From NCBI GenBank assembly GCA_038503035.1, contig JAVSML010001015.1, forward strand, positions 164,422-228,421: a stretch of 64,000 nucleotides of DNA, written 5' to 3'. Position 1 is the first letter of the stretch; every line of letters begins with the position of its first letter. This document shows, one piece after another, positions 49,168 to 59,691 of the stretch. A model generated the notes under the pieces. The model saw only the letters and a list, made by a program, of their open reading frames with translations, was not told the origin of the DNA and made no database searches. This DNA comes from Crocodylus rhombifer. Its lineage: Eukaryota; Chordata; Crocodylia; Crocodylidae. The position numbers and the translations under genes were made by a program.

Positions 49168-49209
<42 letters not shown>

Positions 49210-49230
49210 CGCGCACACATGCATGTGTGT
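49168..49230 (+). repeat. (TG)n microsatellite grading into alternating CG/CA
   Basis: About 18 TG units are followed by gcgcgcacgcgcacacatgc and tgtgtatatac. Alternating purine-pyrimidine continues for about 70 bases and is partly self-complementary, so Z-DNA or a hairpin is possible. Confidence 0.92.
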
Positions 49231-50420
49231 ATATACACCAATTATTCTTAGCGTGTGAAGGAGCAAATAGATGTCCACTTTTACACTCGAATTATGATTT
49301 ATTGTGCACAACTTTTAGGAATTTCTAAATACACATTTACATTATTCATTTATTTTAATTTATAGAAACAAAATTGGTTTTGTAGACTTACAAACTGCAC
49401 TGCTTATATGAAATGGTCTTTTGACCAGCAGCTAAAAATAGGAAGGCAAAAGGTCCAAGTTGACATTTTATGGGTCACATTAATAGTTGACGTAAATGGA
49501 GTGCATCTGAAACTAACCCCCTGTCTTGGTACCTTTTAGGGCTTTCATTACAGTTGTCCATATACCCTGGGATCACCATGGAGAATGGCTGCTTTTATTA
49601 TTTTACAAATGAAAGACACAGTAATTGTGCATTGGCAGGGAGAAGCAGGCATCATGTTCTCACATTAAAAAAATGGCTTGAAGAAACTTATACTTATCAC
49701 TTACCATTCATGATGAATTCAATATACTAATCAATCTTCTCTCTCGAATCGTGGTTCTCTCATTGGGGAAAAATAATAAATCATCACTTATACATTTTTA
49801 AACATCTCTACATATTTTAGTTATCTTGCTATTGATAAATTCCTATTAATCTTCATCTTCAGTCCAAAAAAATACCTGCTTGGGGAGGTAGGGTGTTTGC
49901 AGGAGGCTATTCAGCTTTACTGTGTAGTAAGCATCTGTGTCTACATGTATAGACCCTTACTGTGCAGTAATTTGCTCTACTCAGGCATTAATTTGCTACC
50001 TGCAAATGCAAGTAGCAAATAAACTTCTGAGTAATTACTGCACAGTAAGATGTGTGTACATGGCTGATTGGGAGCAAACTTGCTCCTGGGCAGCAGAAGG
50101 TAAGAAATTGTCCCTTGCCTCTGGGAGCTGCCTCCTGCTGGGGCAGGATCTGGTGGCAGATCCCAGGCGAGGGCAATGTTCCACCCGCCCTGGCAGCAGG
50201 GAGCTCCCAGCCCTGTGACTTGCAGAGCTGTGGCAGAGAGCTCCCTGCAAAATTCTCTTCTACACAGAAAAAAGCTTCAGATGCTCGACTTATGAGAATA
50301 GCTGTACATCCTCACTTTCATATTTGCCATTTATGAAGAAGTATCATTCAAAGATCTATACTCCCTCTCCTCCCTCCCTCTCACCCCCCCCCCCGCAAAA
50401 AAAAAAAATGCTGTGTGGGA
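49231..50420. other. no gene; contains a foldback hairpin
   Basis: AT-rich DNA to 49860, then repeat-like sequence around the hairpin at 49956-50049, which may belong to a short inverted-repeat element of unknown ends. A C-run and A-run lie at 50385-50408. Confidence 0.4.
49956..50049. repeat. long imperfect hairpin (inverted repeat)
   Basis: The outer arms CTTACTGTGCAGTAAT (49956-49971) and ATTACTGCACAGTAAG (50034-50049) are perfect complements over 16 bases. A middle pair TACTCAG/CTGAGTA and inner arms 49991-50003 and 50008-50020 (12 of 13) close on a 4-base loop. The whole 94 bases fold as one stem with small bulges. A foldback element is the simplest reading. Confidence 0.85.
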
Positions 50421-50521
50421 GTTTCATAGTTTCAAGGGTCGGAAGGGACCTGAGCAGATCATCTAGTCTGACCCCCTGCCATGGCAGGAAAGAATACTGG
50501 GGTCAAACGACCCCAGCAAGT
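50421..50521 (-). mobile_element. CR1 LINE extreme 3' end (100 bp)
   Basis: A short minus-strand copy of the CR1 tail, from the terminal tttcatagtttcaagggtcgg to the ccccagcaag landmark. It is strongly 5'-truncated, with sequence close to array copy 3, so it is fairly young. Confidence 0.93.
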
Positions 50522-53500
50522 GATTATGTTCTTGGAAGTTCTGGCTGATACGCTAGGAATACTTCATACTTTTAAATAAAAATTTCCAATTAATAACACC
50601 CACATTTCTTTTCTGGCTTCATTGAATCATCTCCTAATATTAATTGGTGGAAAGGAAAGCATTGTCAGGGGTAAGAATCATGATCAATCACCTGTGATCA
50701 AAGACACTCAAATGTTTCATATGAATAATGTTTCAAGTTTGTGAAGTAAAAGTAAAAATATTTAATGTTTTGTGGCTGGTATCAGATATTTATTAAAGAA
50801 CCAGTCTTTAACCTTATGAAACTGTCTTGAAGATTTTAGTGTGTGCTTAAAGTTTAAAGAAATCATGCCAACTTTTTTTTATATCTAGGCCACTATCACA
50901 TTTTCCTTGGCATTCTAATTTTAATACTTACTTCTATTGTTGTTTCCAGGAGTTATTACCACTTGTTTCTACTCATCCTTGTGGGTTATACTTAATAATA
51001 TTTTGGACACATGTGGAGATAGATAAGAAAATGCAGTCAGTGGATGAATTTTGTGAAGCATTAAAACTTAGCTAAAAGTGAAATGAATTCAGTGAAGATT
51101 AGCAGTATAACAATCTGTTGGTTGAAGATAAAAAAAAAAAAAAAAATTATAACATCGCTTGTAGATTCAGTTCTTTCTCCTGTAGCCTTTTTATGGAGCT
51201 TTTTGAATAATTTATATTGACAGTAATGTTCAGTGGACTATACACTGGAGTAAAAGGGCAACACTGATGTCTTAAATGCATCTCCTTGAGTATTCAAAAA
51301 AAAAAAAAGACACATCAGCACAAAGCCTGGTTGGCTGTCCTAGCTGAGAGGAAAAAGGGTTCAGCAAAGTTTTAAGTAGCTGTCAATCACCTAGCATAAT
51401 TTGTTATGCATGCAGTGCCTCGCATCTTTCACCTGAAAATACTTTAGTACTTTTTTGAAGACTATCTGAGGGTGACAAATTGTGGGGTTTGGGGTCATCT
51501 AACTTAAACAGGCAAATCAAAGGGATGAAAGCATTGTTCTTCTTTTAGCTACCCTTCGTGGCAACAAGGCAGAGTAGAGATGTATCTTTATAGACTAACT
51601 GAATTGAAGATGCATACATTTTTATGACCAAGACCTCACTCCAACAGATGCTTTCTACTTAACCTCAGACAAACACAGCAAATTACACTAGTGACAATTG
51701 CCTGAAAATAACTATCCATGGAGCAAAGAGTGGTAAAGGCAGACTTTTTGAGGTGAATGACTTATTTGGAATTACCTGTAGTTTCAAGGGATCTACAAGA
51801 CTTGGACCTAGCACTAACCTTGAATTGCAAGGGATATACATTTTTCCTAAGTGCTTTTTCTGTTAATGATTCTTGCATCTCTGAATTGGTTAGTCTGTAA
51901 GATGACATCTTTCTGTGTTTTGGGGCTAAGTGTCCAGGCACGTTTCAGGAAGAGCTAAGCAGAGGGTTGCAGGTAAAGGAATGGAAGGAAGATATTTTTT
52001 CCTTTTATTGAATTTATAAAATAGGATTTACCCATGAAGTAAGAACTTGAACAAATAATATCAGACTGATAATGGGCAAGTGGCAACTGAAGGAGATCAA
52101 CTTAAGGATATTACCTAAAATAGATTTGGATATGAATTCTGGAAAAAGGAAAATCTTACAGATTTTCCTGTTTTACAGACATGCAGATTAGTATGATTTA
52201 TGAACTGTTAAACCACAAGAACAAAGTTTTCATTCTAAATTTGTTGATTTTGTAATATGTCCAAGCAGTCAGATGGCTGAGTTCTTGAGCTTGCATAAAG
52301 AATATTCAAATTTGCATTCTTGCAGTAATGGTGAACTTTCTCCATAGCAAAGAACTACCTTTTAATATAAGAAAGATGTTAACTTTTTCTAAATATGTGA
52401 AAGAAAGCTAGGTTTTGTGATAGACTCTTCTTTCTGGTTGGGGAAAGTTGTAAGGCAGTGCTACTCTGCAAATTGTGAGGCAGCAGCATTCAAACATGCT
52501 GCACTTCTCTATGTGGAATACTTCCCAAAATAAAGCAAAATGGCTCTATGTTCATGTGATTCTATGGGGAAATTAATTGGTACCGTCACTCAGTATGCCT
52601 TGAGTGCAGTATGGATGCTGCCACGTTGCTTCCAGGTCTTGAGAGCCTGGACAGGGTACATGTAAGTTCCACTCCCTGGTTTGGCAGGTTTGCAGTAGAA
52701 ACGTGCCATTACTGTTCTTTTTGTACATGCTTCTGTGAAAAATAGACATTTAAATTCAAGGCCAGGTTACATACTATTTCAACATTTTGTATCTAGAGCT
52801 GAGCAAGTAAAGAATAGAATATGCAAATTTTTTAGAGATCTTTTTGAGGGAAGTGCTTCTATGATTTGCCTACATTTTGCCCATTCTTCCCAGCATCTTT
52901 CCACTTTGTTGCAAAGTTACTCTGCTTTTAGAAACGAATAGTATTTGGTGGCGTGCTAATATTTACTTGGAACTTCAGCTCATAAGTTTATCATTAAACA
53001 TCTGATGCTGACACACTGTCAGATAAAAGAGGGTAATAAACAACATGGGAGTCACTGAACCTAATCACAAAGTCTTGCTTTTATAAGAGGATAATTCAAA
53101 ACAAAAACTAAGCTTCAGGGAAAAATCACTGTGAAGATCTGAATGGATGATATCTCAGCAACATTTTATTACAGTAGCACAGTTAAATCTAGCTTACTGG
53201 CATTGCAGCAGGATAAAATAAATCAGTTTTAGTTTTGCCTGAAAGGTTCTAATGGTCCTTTTTGACACTTACCTGTAGATTCAGGTAATATTAGGAGTTT
53301 CCCTCACAAAGGCAACATACAAAAGTAAATAAAGAAAATTTAATTTAAATTTTTAAAATGACTCCAGAGTAATTAGATTCTAAACATGGAAAAAATTATA
53401 AGCTTGTTAGATTCTAGATATGGTATTTATTTTTCTTGGAGGGTTGTCTTAAATTCAACACGTGCGCACGCACACACACGCGCACGCACACACGCACCTA

Positions 53501-54170
53501 CTGTAGTGCAGCAAAGCAGTGGCAGCGGGACAGGTGGTGGTTGGACAGGCAGCTGGCAAATCAAGTAGTCATTTTCCCCTCCCCTTCCCCCAACCATGGT
53601 TTACCTTCAGCCCCCACTCCAGCTGGTGCACTACTCTGGCTGGGGGCAGGGAATGTGGAGCACAGGGTAACTCCACACCTCATTCTCAGCCCAGCCCCAC
53701 AGTAGCTGTTGTGGCAGTGGTAGCTTCAGCCCCAGCCCCAGAGCTGGGGCCTGAGGTACCTGTACCATGGTGCCTGGACTGGAGCTGGAGGTAGCAGGTG
53801 TTCCCTGACCCCAGCCAGAGTGGGGCACCAGGTGGAGCTGCAAATGGTAGGAAAGGGGGTGGGAGCAAAGGCAATTGGGGGAAAGCAGACACTGTGGTGG
53901 TAAGTGCTTGGGGGAAGGGAGGGGAGCAGCTGTAGCTCCAAGCCTGGAGTTGGAGCCATAGCTGCTACCCCTGCCTAGTACTCGAATCTAAGATGGGGTG
54001 GGGTGGGGGGAGAATCTTGTCTGTCTCGAGTAAATATGATATCTGCACTAAAGATTGACTTAAGACTTAATTGTTTTCTCTCCTTCAACTTGTCAGTTCC
54101 AGAACAGTGCTAAATACAAATGGCTGGAAAACTTTGGTTAATTCCCCCCCGCACCTCCCCCCCAAAAAAA
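50522..54170. other. no gene recognised
   Basis: AT-rich DNA with A-runs at about 51130-51147 and 51297-51309. The word pattern at 51570-51660 (atctttatagactaactgaa ... ccaacagatgcttt) looks like the tail of a dispersed repeat. The part 53500-54000 is GC-rich low-complexity DNA with chance open frames. Confidence 0.4.
53459..53497 (+). repeat. interrupted (CA/CG)n alternating tract
   Basis: About 38 bases of alternating CA, CG and TG units. It is low-complexity, and Z-DNA is possible. Confidence 0.85.
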
Positions 54171-54178
54171 GTCTATGG

Positions 54179-54464
54179 CAAAGGTTACCAAAGTTTTTAT
54201 GCCACAGCCTGGCAAACCGAGACCCAGCAGTCACAGCCCCCTATGGCTGGAATTCCCAGCCAGAAGACAGCTAAAGATACCCTCACCTGCTGGGCGGTAG
54301 GGTGGGCCAAACCCTGCATTGCTGCGGGCCCTGCAGAAAGAGCCATGGCCTCTCCCACCCGGCTCTAGGAGGCCGTGGTTTGCTAACCCATGGCCACTTC
54401 AGGTCCGGCAACCGACTGCTGCGGACCAGGAGCTGACCTGTGGCCCGGGGATTGAGAGCCCCTG
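54179..54464. mobile_element. 286-bp non-autonomous hAT-like element
   Basis: The flanks gtctatgg (54171-54178) and gtctatag (54465-54472) form an 8-bp duplication with one mismatch. The left tip CAAAGGTTACCAAAG and the complement of the right tip, CAGGGGCTCTCAATC, match only in part (about 8 of 14), consistent with an old element. Confidence 0.68.
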
Positions 54465-54472
54465 GTCTATAG

Positions 54473-57400
54473 AAATGTAAATTTTGGTTAAAATTGAACA
54501 TTTTATGTGTTTTAGAAACCAAATTTTTAAAACTGTAAAGCTGCTTTTTTTTTCTCTTGGGTGTGATTTTTGTTTGTTTGTTTTGTGTTTTTTTTTTTAA
54601 GTCACATGAAATTCAACTGGCTATAACTGAAGCTATATGCAAAAAGGTAAAAATGGGTCCAGTTCAGTTCTTATACCAGTGTCTTGAGTAGACAGACTGT
54701 AACTCTCTAGGGATGGCTGCTGCTGTAGGTACTATTACATTGCTTCACCATTAAGTGGGAAAGGAACTGAAAATTAGCCTGTTGGCACTGAATGATCCCA
54801 GGATAGTAGTGGACATAAAACACTTACACTTGTGCGATTTTACACCAGTGTAACTTTAACCCTATTTTTAACATGAGTAGTTCTATCCGGATGTTCCCTC
54901 TACATATATAGTCACAGGAAGAACAGTCCTTGTTTTATCTAAATTATTTTGAAGGCAAGAAAATAATGTTTTGTTTAGCCTGTTACAGGTCAACAATCTT
55001 CAGTGGCATTTTGAAGCGTATGAAGGCATCCCAAAGTCCCTCTATCTTGGGTTTCCTCTGGGAACAGACTCCCTTTCACTCGCCTGCCACAACTTGATGT
55101 TCCTTGGTTCTTGAAGAGGGGGATGCCCCAGGCCTTCCTAGGTGAGATCATGCTCTCACTCACCGAGGTGAGGAGCTTTTAGCCTCAAGGACTAACTGCA
55201 CACTCCAACCTCCCCTTAACATGCCCGATGTCTCTCAGGTGTTAGCTCTATGCCTTTGTTGGGGCTTCAACCCACTTGGCTTCTACCCCTTTCTCTCTAG
55301 CTAGGCCCACCACCCTAGACTTGCTAGATAGGGCCAGGCTCTAAGGCTATAGTAGCCCCTTCATGTGCTCTGGGCTTGTGGCCCTATATAATTTTCCCAG
55401 ACTCTGTTGGGACTTTGACCTACCCAGCCTTATCCCCTTTTTACATGGCTAAACCCTTTTTAGCCTAGGCCTACTATGTCAGACCTGACTTTAAGGCCTA
55501 GCCCCAAACTGGGCCTCTGGTCCTTGTCTGCTGCTCCCCCCTGGCACTGGGCTCTCCAGCCCCTCTGCAGCTGTGCCCTGTGGATGCTGAGGTGTCCACC
55601 TCCCCTACAGCCTCAGGCACAAACCACTGTATTACAAATGAAACATAAACAGTAAGCCCCTGGGCTATAACAAAATAAAAGTGAAGAACGTAATCTGCCT
55701 ACTTACAGTTCTGTGGCTATGTCTTTGCGTCCCACCTCCTGCTGCTCTCACTTGAAGAGTTGACGCAACTTCTCTGAGTTCTCAGGAGTCCACCACCTCA
55801 GCTGGCCACCCCTTGGCCAGCTCAGACCAGGGTTTACATAGCTTTGGCCTAAGCTGTTTGTTACCAGAGTTGCCTATCACTTTTGAGGTTTGCTTATTTT
55901 TTATGGGTACCTTTCTGGGGTCTCTAATTCTATCAATGTGGTGCTTGTGTTACTTGTGTTTCTCACCACTTGGCAAACATTGAGCCAGTCAAGGTCCCAG
56001 GTGTTTATTGGAGCTGGCAGATGGGCAGAGTTCTGAGCACGACCGGGGAGAGATTCCAGGCAGAAAGGGAGTGGAACTGGTGCAGCTTTCTGTCCTGGTG
56101 CTTGGATCTAAAACTTGAGCTTGGATAGGGGTTTTTTGTAGAGAACTGAAAATGGCTCACGGGCGAATACCAGGTTTGTTTATGGGTAAACAATAGCTCA
56201 TGTTCTGGATAATAGGAACTGATCACTCCTGGCTATGGGTGGCATTACTCTGAGGGAGCTCACAATGCAGACAGGCAGATTCAGTGTTTTGGGTACCAAT
56301 AAAGGAGTCACTACTAGAATTGGTCTGATTTAAAATGCTGAGCTGGGTGTGTGCAGGTGGGGGTTGATTTTAGCATTTGGAGCAGGGATCCCCCATCATG
56401 CAGTATTCCCCTGCTTCTCTGGTCCCAGAATTCAGTGCGGTCCTTGCCTTGGAATCTGTTATTCATCCTGAATGCTAATGAAGGTGCATTCCTGTCCCTT
56501 TTCTGATTTAAATGAGCTGTAATGCAGTTCCATTTTGGATGCAAATGAGACCAGGGGAGTAGCTTTACTCTTTTCACCCTTGCCTGGAGGGCTTTAGATG
56601 CATCTCCCACTGCATCTTCCTTGTCTTTTCTAAGTCCTTCCTCTAACCAGTTCTTGTTCAGGCAGTGGTGGGGAGGGGGTGAGTCCTTTGTGAGTCAGAT
56701 ATGCTGCGTACTGTGCCAGGGTTCCCCAAGAACATGGAGTTGAGAGGTAACAGCTCTCTCTTAGTCATCTGCCCCAATCAGCAGACTAGCCAGCCAGGCT
56801 CGGCTTTTAACCCCAGCTCTGCCAGCCTGCTGTGCTCTGAAAGTTCTGTTCTTAAAGGAGCTTGCCATGCTTCCTAGTACCAGGGCTTGGGTTCCCTGTT
56901 AAATGACCCAGTGATTTAAGGAGGGATGATTCAAAATGACACAATCAAACTGAAAAATGAAGCAAATAATGTTTAGATAGAACTGAATAGAGAATGTGGT
57001 CCTCTGTGAGACTAGAGAGGGATGTTGCTGTTCTATCATTTTTAGACTAGAATTTATTCATATATTTTATCTGAATTGCATTCTTTTTATTGCTACTGGA
57101 AGTTACTTTTAAAGGCATTAACTATAATATGACAGTTCTGAATAACTTGCTTTGGCTGTGTAACACTTCTTAAGTGTGATACCTTCTTAAGTGTGGTGTT
57201 CAGTAATACCAGTTGTATACATCCTTATAATTAAAATTAATTTCTGAAGACTTTTTAAAAGGAATTGGTATCCACTATTCTCTTTGGCCATGGCATATAT
57301 TAATAAAAGAGCACTATGAAAACACTTTTGTAATTCAAGGTGCATACTTTACTAGTTCAGTTCTATTTACCCTAATCATGAATTCATAGCATTTTTTTCA

Positions 57401-57524
57401 GTTACCAGCTGCCTAAATGAGAACTTTTGTGTGTGTTTTTTTTTCTGTTTTTGTTTTGTTTTGTTTTTTAAATTCCTTTGAATCCCTACTTTTCTGACAG
57501 CCTAATTCTTTTCTTTCTGTAGAA
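54473..57524. other. no gene; LTR-like GC-richer block 55.0-55.95 kb
   Basis: The block 55000-55950 is rich in gcctaggccc/ggcctagcccc words. On the minus strand it has a splice-donor-like CTGTAAGTAGG followed by TTTTATTTTG, recalling the layout of the insertion at 35-36 kb. No termini were found. The flanks are AT-rich with short chance frames. Confidence 0.35.
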
Positions 57525-58655
57525 CTACAGAATCATAAGGCTGGCAGACATGTTAGAAATATTAAAAATGCATTATCAATAGCAGATTTAGGAAAAAAAA
57601 AAAACACAGCTGCTACCCCTCCTTGTCTCCTTAATGGGAGAGGGAAGGGGGGGGTTGGAAATTGAAGGGAAAAACCACCAAAAGCCCTTTCTACTAAGGT
57701 ATCACTCCCTCTCTGTCCTGCAAATTTACTATCTCTTTGTTACACTAAATCACACTTTCTTTCATGACCCCCACATTCCTAGGCTAAGATAAGAGCAAAT
57801 GCCATTTTTGCCTTCAGGTTGAACCTTGAGTAACCTTGGGTCCCATCTACGCACGCGTGATAACCTAATGCATATTAAGCCTACCCGCTCCGCATACTTA
57901 AGTAGTTAATTATAATGCACATGGGACGTATGAAGCGACATGTTTACATATATGTTTGTATGAACCGGAAATGAGTTGTAAAAATTCCTCCTTCTACACA
58001 CGTGGTCAGGAGAGAGGGGATAAAAGCCTGCTAATGATTGTGCTCGGGGGCAGAGGGATTTGATCTTTTGTCTTCTCCCTCTGACCCTATTTGCAAATAT
58101 ATACCTTTTGTGTTGCTAATAAAGTGTGTCTGTAGCTGAAAGTTTTTTCCACCTCCCGAGAAACGAACCACGATTTTTTTAATTCAACAGACATCTCATG
58201 GGTCTTCTAATCCAACTTGCTGCATTAATGTAGGATGCACTTTAAACCATTCTAGGCAGATGTTCATTCAGCCTCATCTTGAAAACCCACAGTAAAAGGG
58301 ATCCCACAAGTTCGATAGGCAGTTAAAAGCCATAGAACAATGGAACAATAGTTAAGAGAATTTTAAAGAATTTTTCTTCCCTAAATAAACTGCTTTGATG
58401 CAGTTTAAACACTTTATTTCATGTCCTGCTTTGTGTAGTGAAGGATAATAGTGGCTTTCCATCTCTCTCAATATTTGAAAGTCTGATATAAAAAGATGCT
58501 ATCATGCCCCCCACCCTAACCTCCTTTCCTTGAACAGCTTGCATTCAAAGTCCTTTTATCATGCTTATTTCTTACTTTTGAATCTGCTTCTCCAAGTTCT
58601 CTACATCTTTCTTAAAATCCAGTGCCTCTAACTGGATACTGCATCCTGGGCACAT
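57525..58655 (-). mobile_element. old CR1 3' part interrupted by a solo LTR
   Basis: The minus-strand CR1 tail begins at about 57525 (actacagaatcataaggctgg), stops at 57550 and resumes at 58190 (gacatctcatgggtcttctaatcc). It then runs through tcattcagcctcatcttgaaaa and ctggatactgcatcctggg. Removing 57551-58189 plus one copy of gaca restores a continuous CR1 order. Divergence is high. Confidence 0.72.
57551..58189 (+). mobile_element. solo retroviral LTR (endogenous retrovirus remnant)
   Basis: The 639-bp block starts TGTTAGA and ends TTCAACA, with TG...CA tips. It is flanked by the 4-bp duplication gaca (57547-57550 and 58190-58193), the size made by gammaretrovirus-like integrases. In plus orientation it has a TATA box GATAAAAG (58019-58026) and a polyadenylation signal AATAAA (58118-58123) followed by a GT-rich stretch, i.e. 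the U3-R-U5 order. It has no gag, pol or env sequence. Inside U3, gtcccat (about 57840) and atgggac (about 57922) are inverted and may mark a small nested element. Confidence 0.8.
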
Positions 58656-58888
58656 GCCCCTGACCACACAGTTCATGCTGCAGTCATTTAGTACTTGCTT
58701 TAGAAAGTATTAATTGACTGTGCGGTACCCATTGGTACTCCACAGTCACAGGTGCACATGGGTCACTTTCAACCCTACTCTGCAGAAGCAATGAGCTTAC
58801 TGTGCTGTAGTGGTAGCCTCGTGGTTAGTGCCTGCTAACACTGTCACCATAGTAACAAACTGCAGCACCATAGCTTGCTGCTGTGGTG
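58656..58888. other. short unassigned stretch with a hairpin
   Basis: The arms TGACTGTGCGGTACC (58715-58729) and its complement at 58734-58748 pair at 13 of 15 with a 4-base loop. The words resemble the hairpin at 49956-50049. Confidence 0.6.
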
Positions 58889-59691
58889 ATGTAGAGCAGG
58901 GGTGTCCAACCTTTCTGAATGTGGGGCCAGATAATGAACTTTTTATCACCTAGTGGGCTGGCAAGCCATATTCGAAGACCTCACAGGAAGTGGTATCACA
59001 TCAGGAAGTGATGTCATGTGACCTTTGACACCAGTGAAGTTGCAGGAAGTGACAATGAAATGGGTCTAGAAATGTGATTTAAAATCCAAAGTAAAAACAA
59101 TATAAAAGCAAGAATGAAATAATACCAAACACTTGACTAAAATAAACACTTTCATTCATTGAGAAGTGAGTAAAAGCATAATGCAAGTTAACAGGTCAAA
59201 TGTGGAAAAGATATTGGCCAGAGTGGAAACTAATCAAAGCAACAAAATATGGGCTTTTTTTGAGAATAATCTTCAAAAAGACTTGCTACTTAAAGATGTG
59301 TTACTAATTCAATAAAAGTGACAAGTTGACCCCCCAGTCCTGCACACAGAGAAACAGAAGCAAACACAATCCAAACACTAGACAGTATTTTTACCTGCTC
59401 CAAATTTTACATTGGAGCCCAGATTGTTCATGCTTTATTCTTGAACATATTGTTCAGTCTCTCAAACAAGCATATAGCACAGTTATCCAGTGAGGTTCAT
59501 AACTGGGGACATTCTGTTACAACAGGAACTATTCAGGCAAAAAGAGATAGGTGGCAATACAACTGTTGTCAAGTCTCAAGAAAACAAACATGCCCCAATC
59601 TACACTGTAAGTGTACAAAAACAGTGCAAAAACAATGTGTACAAGTCTACTCTTACTAACATTCTGAAAACTATAATGAACACTGCTTTCT

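Noticed and set aside
49168..49203. Regularly spaced repeats considered as CRISPR
   Set aside because: They are simple dinucleotide repeats. No repeat-spacer array exists in the window and the genome is vertebrate.
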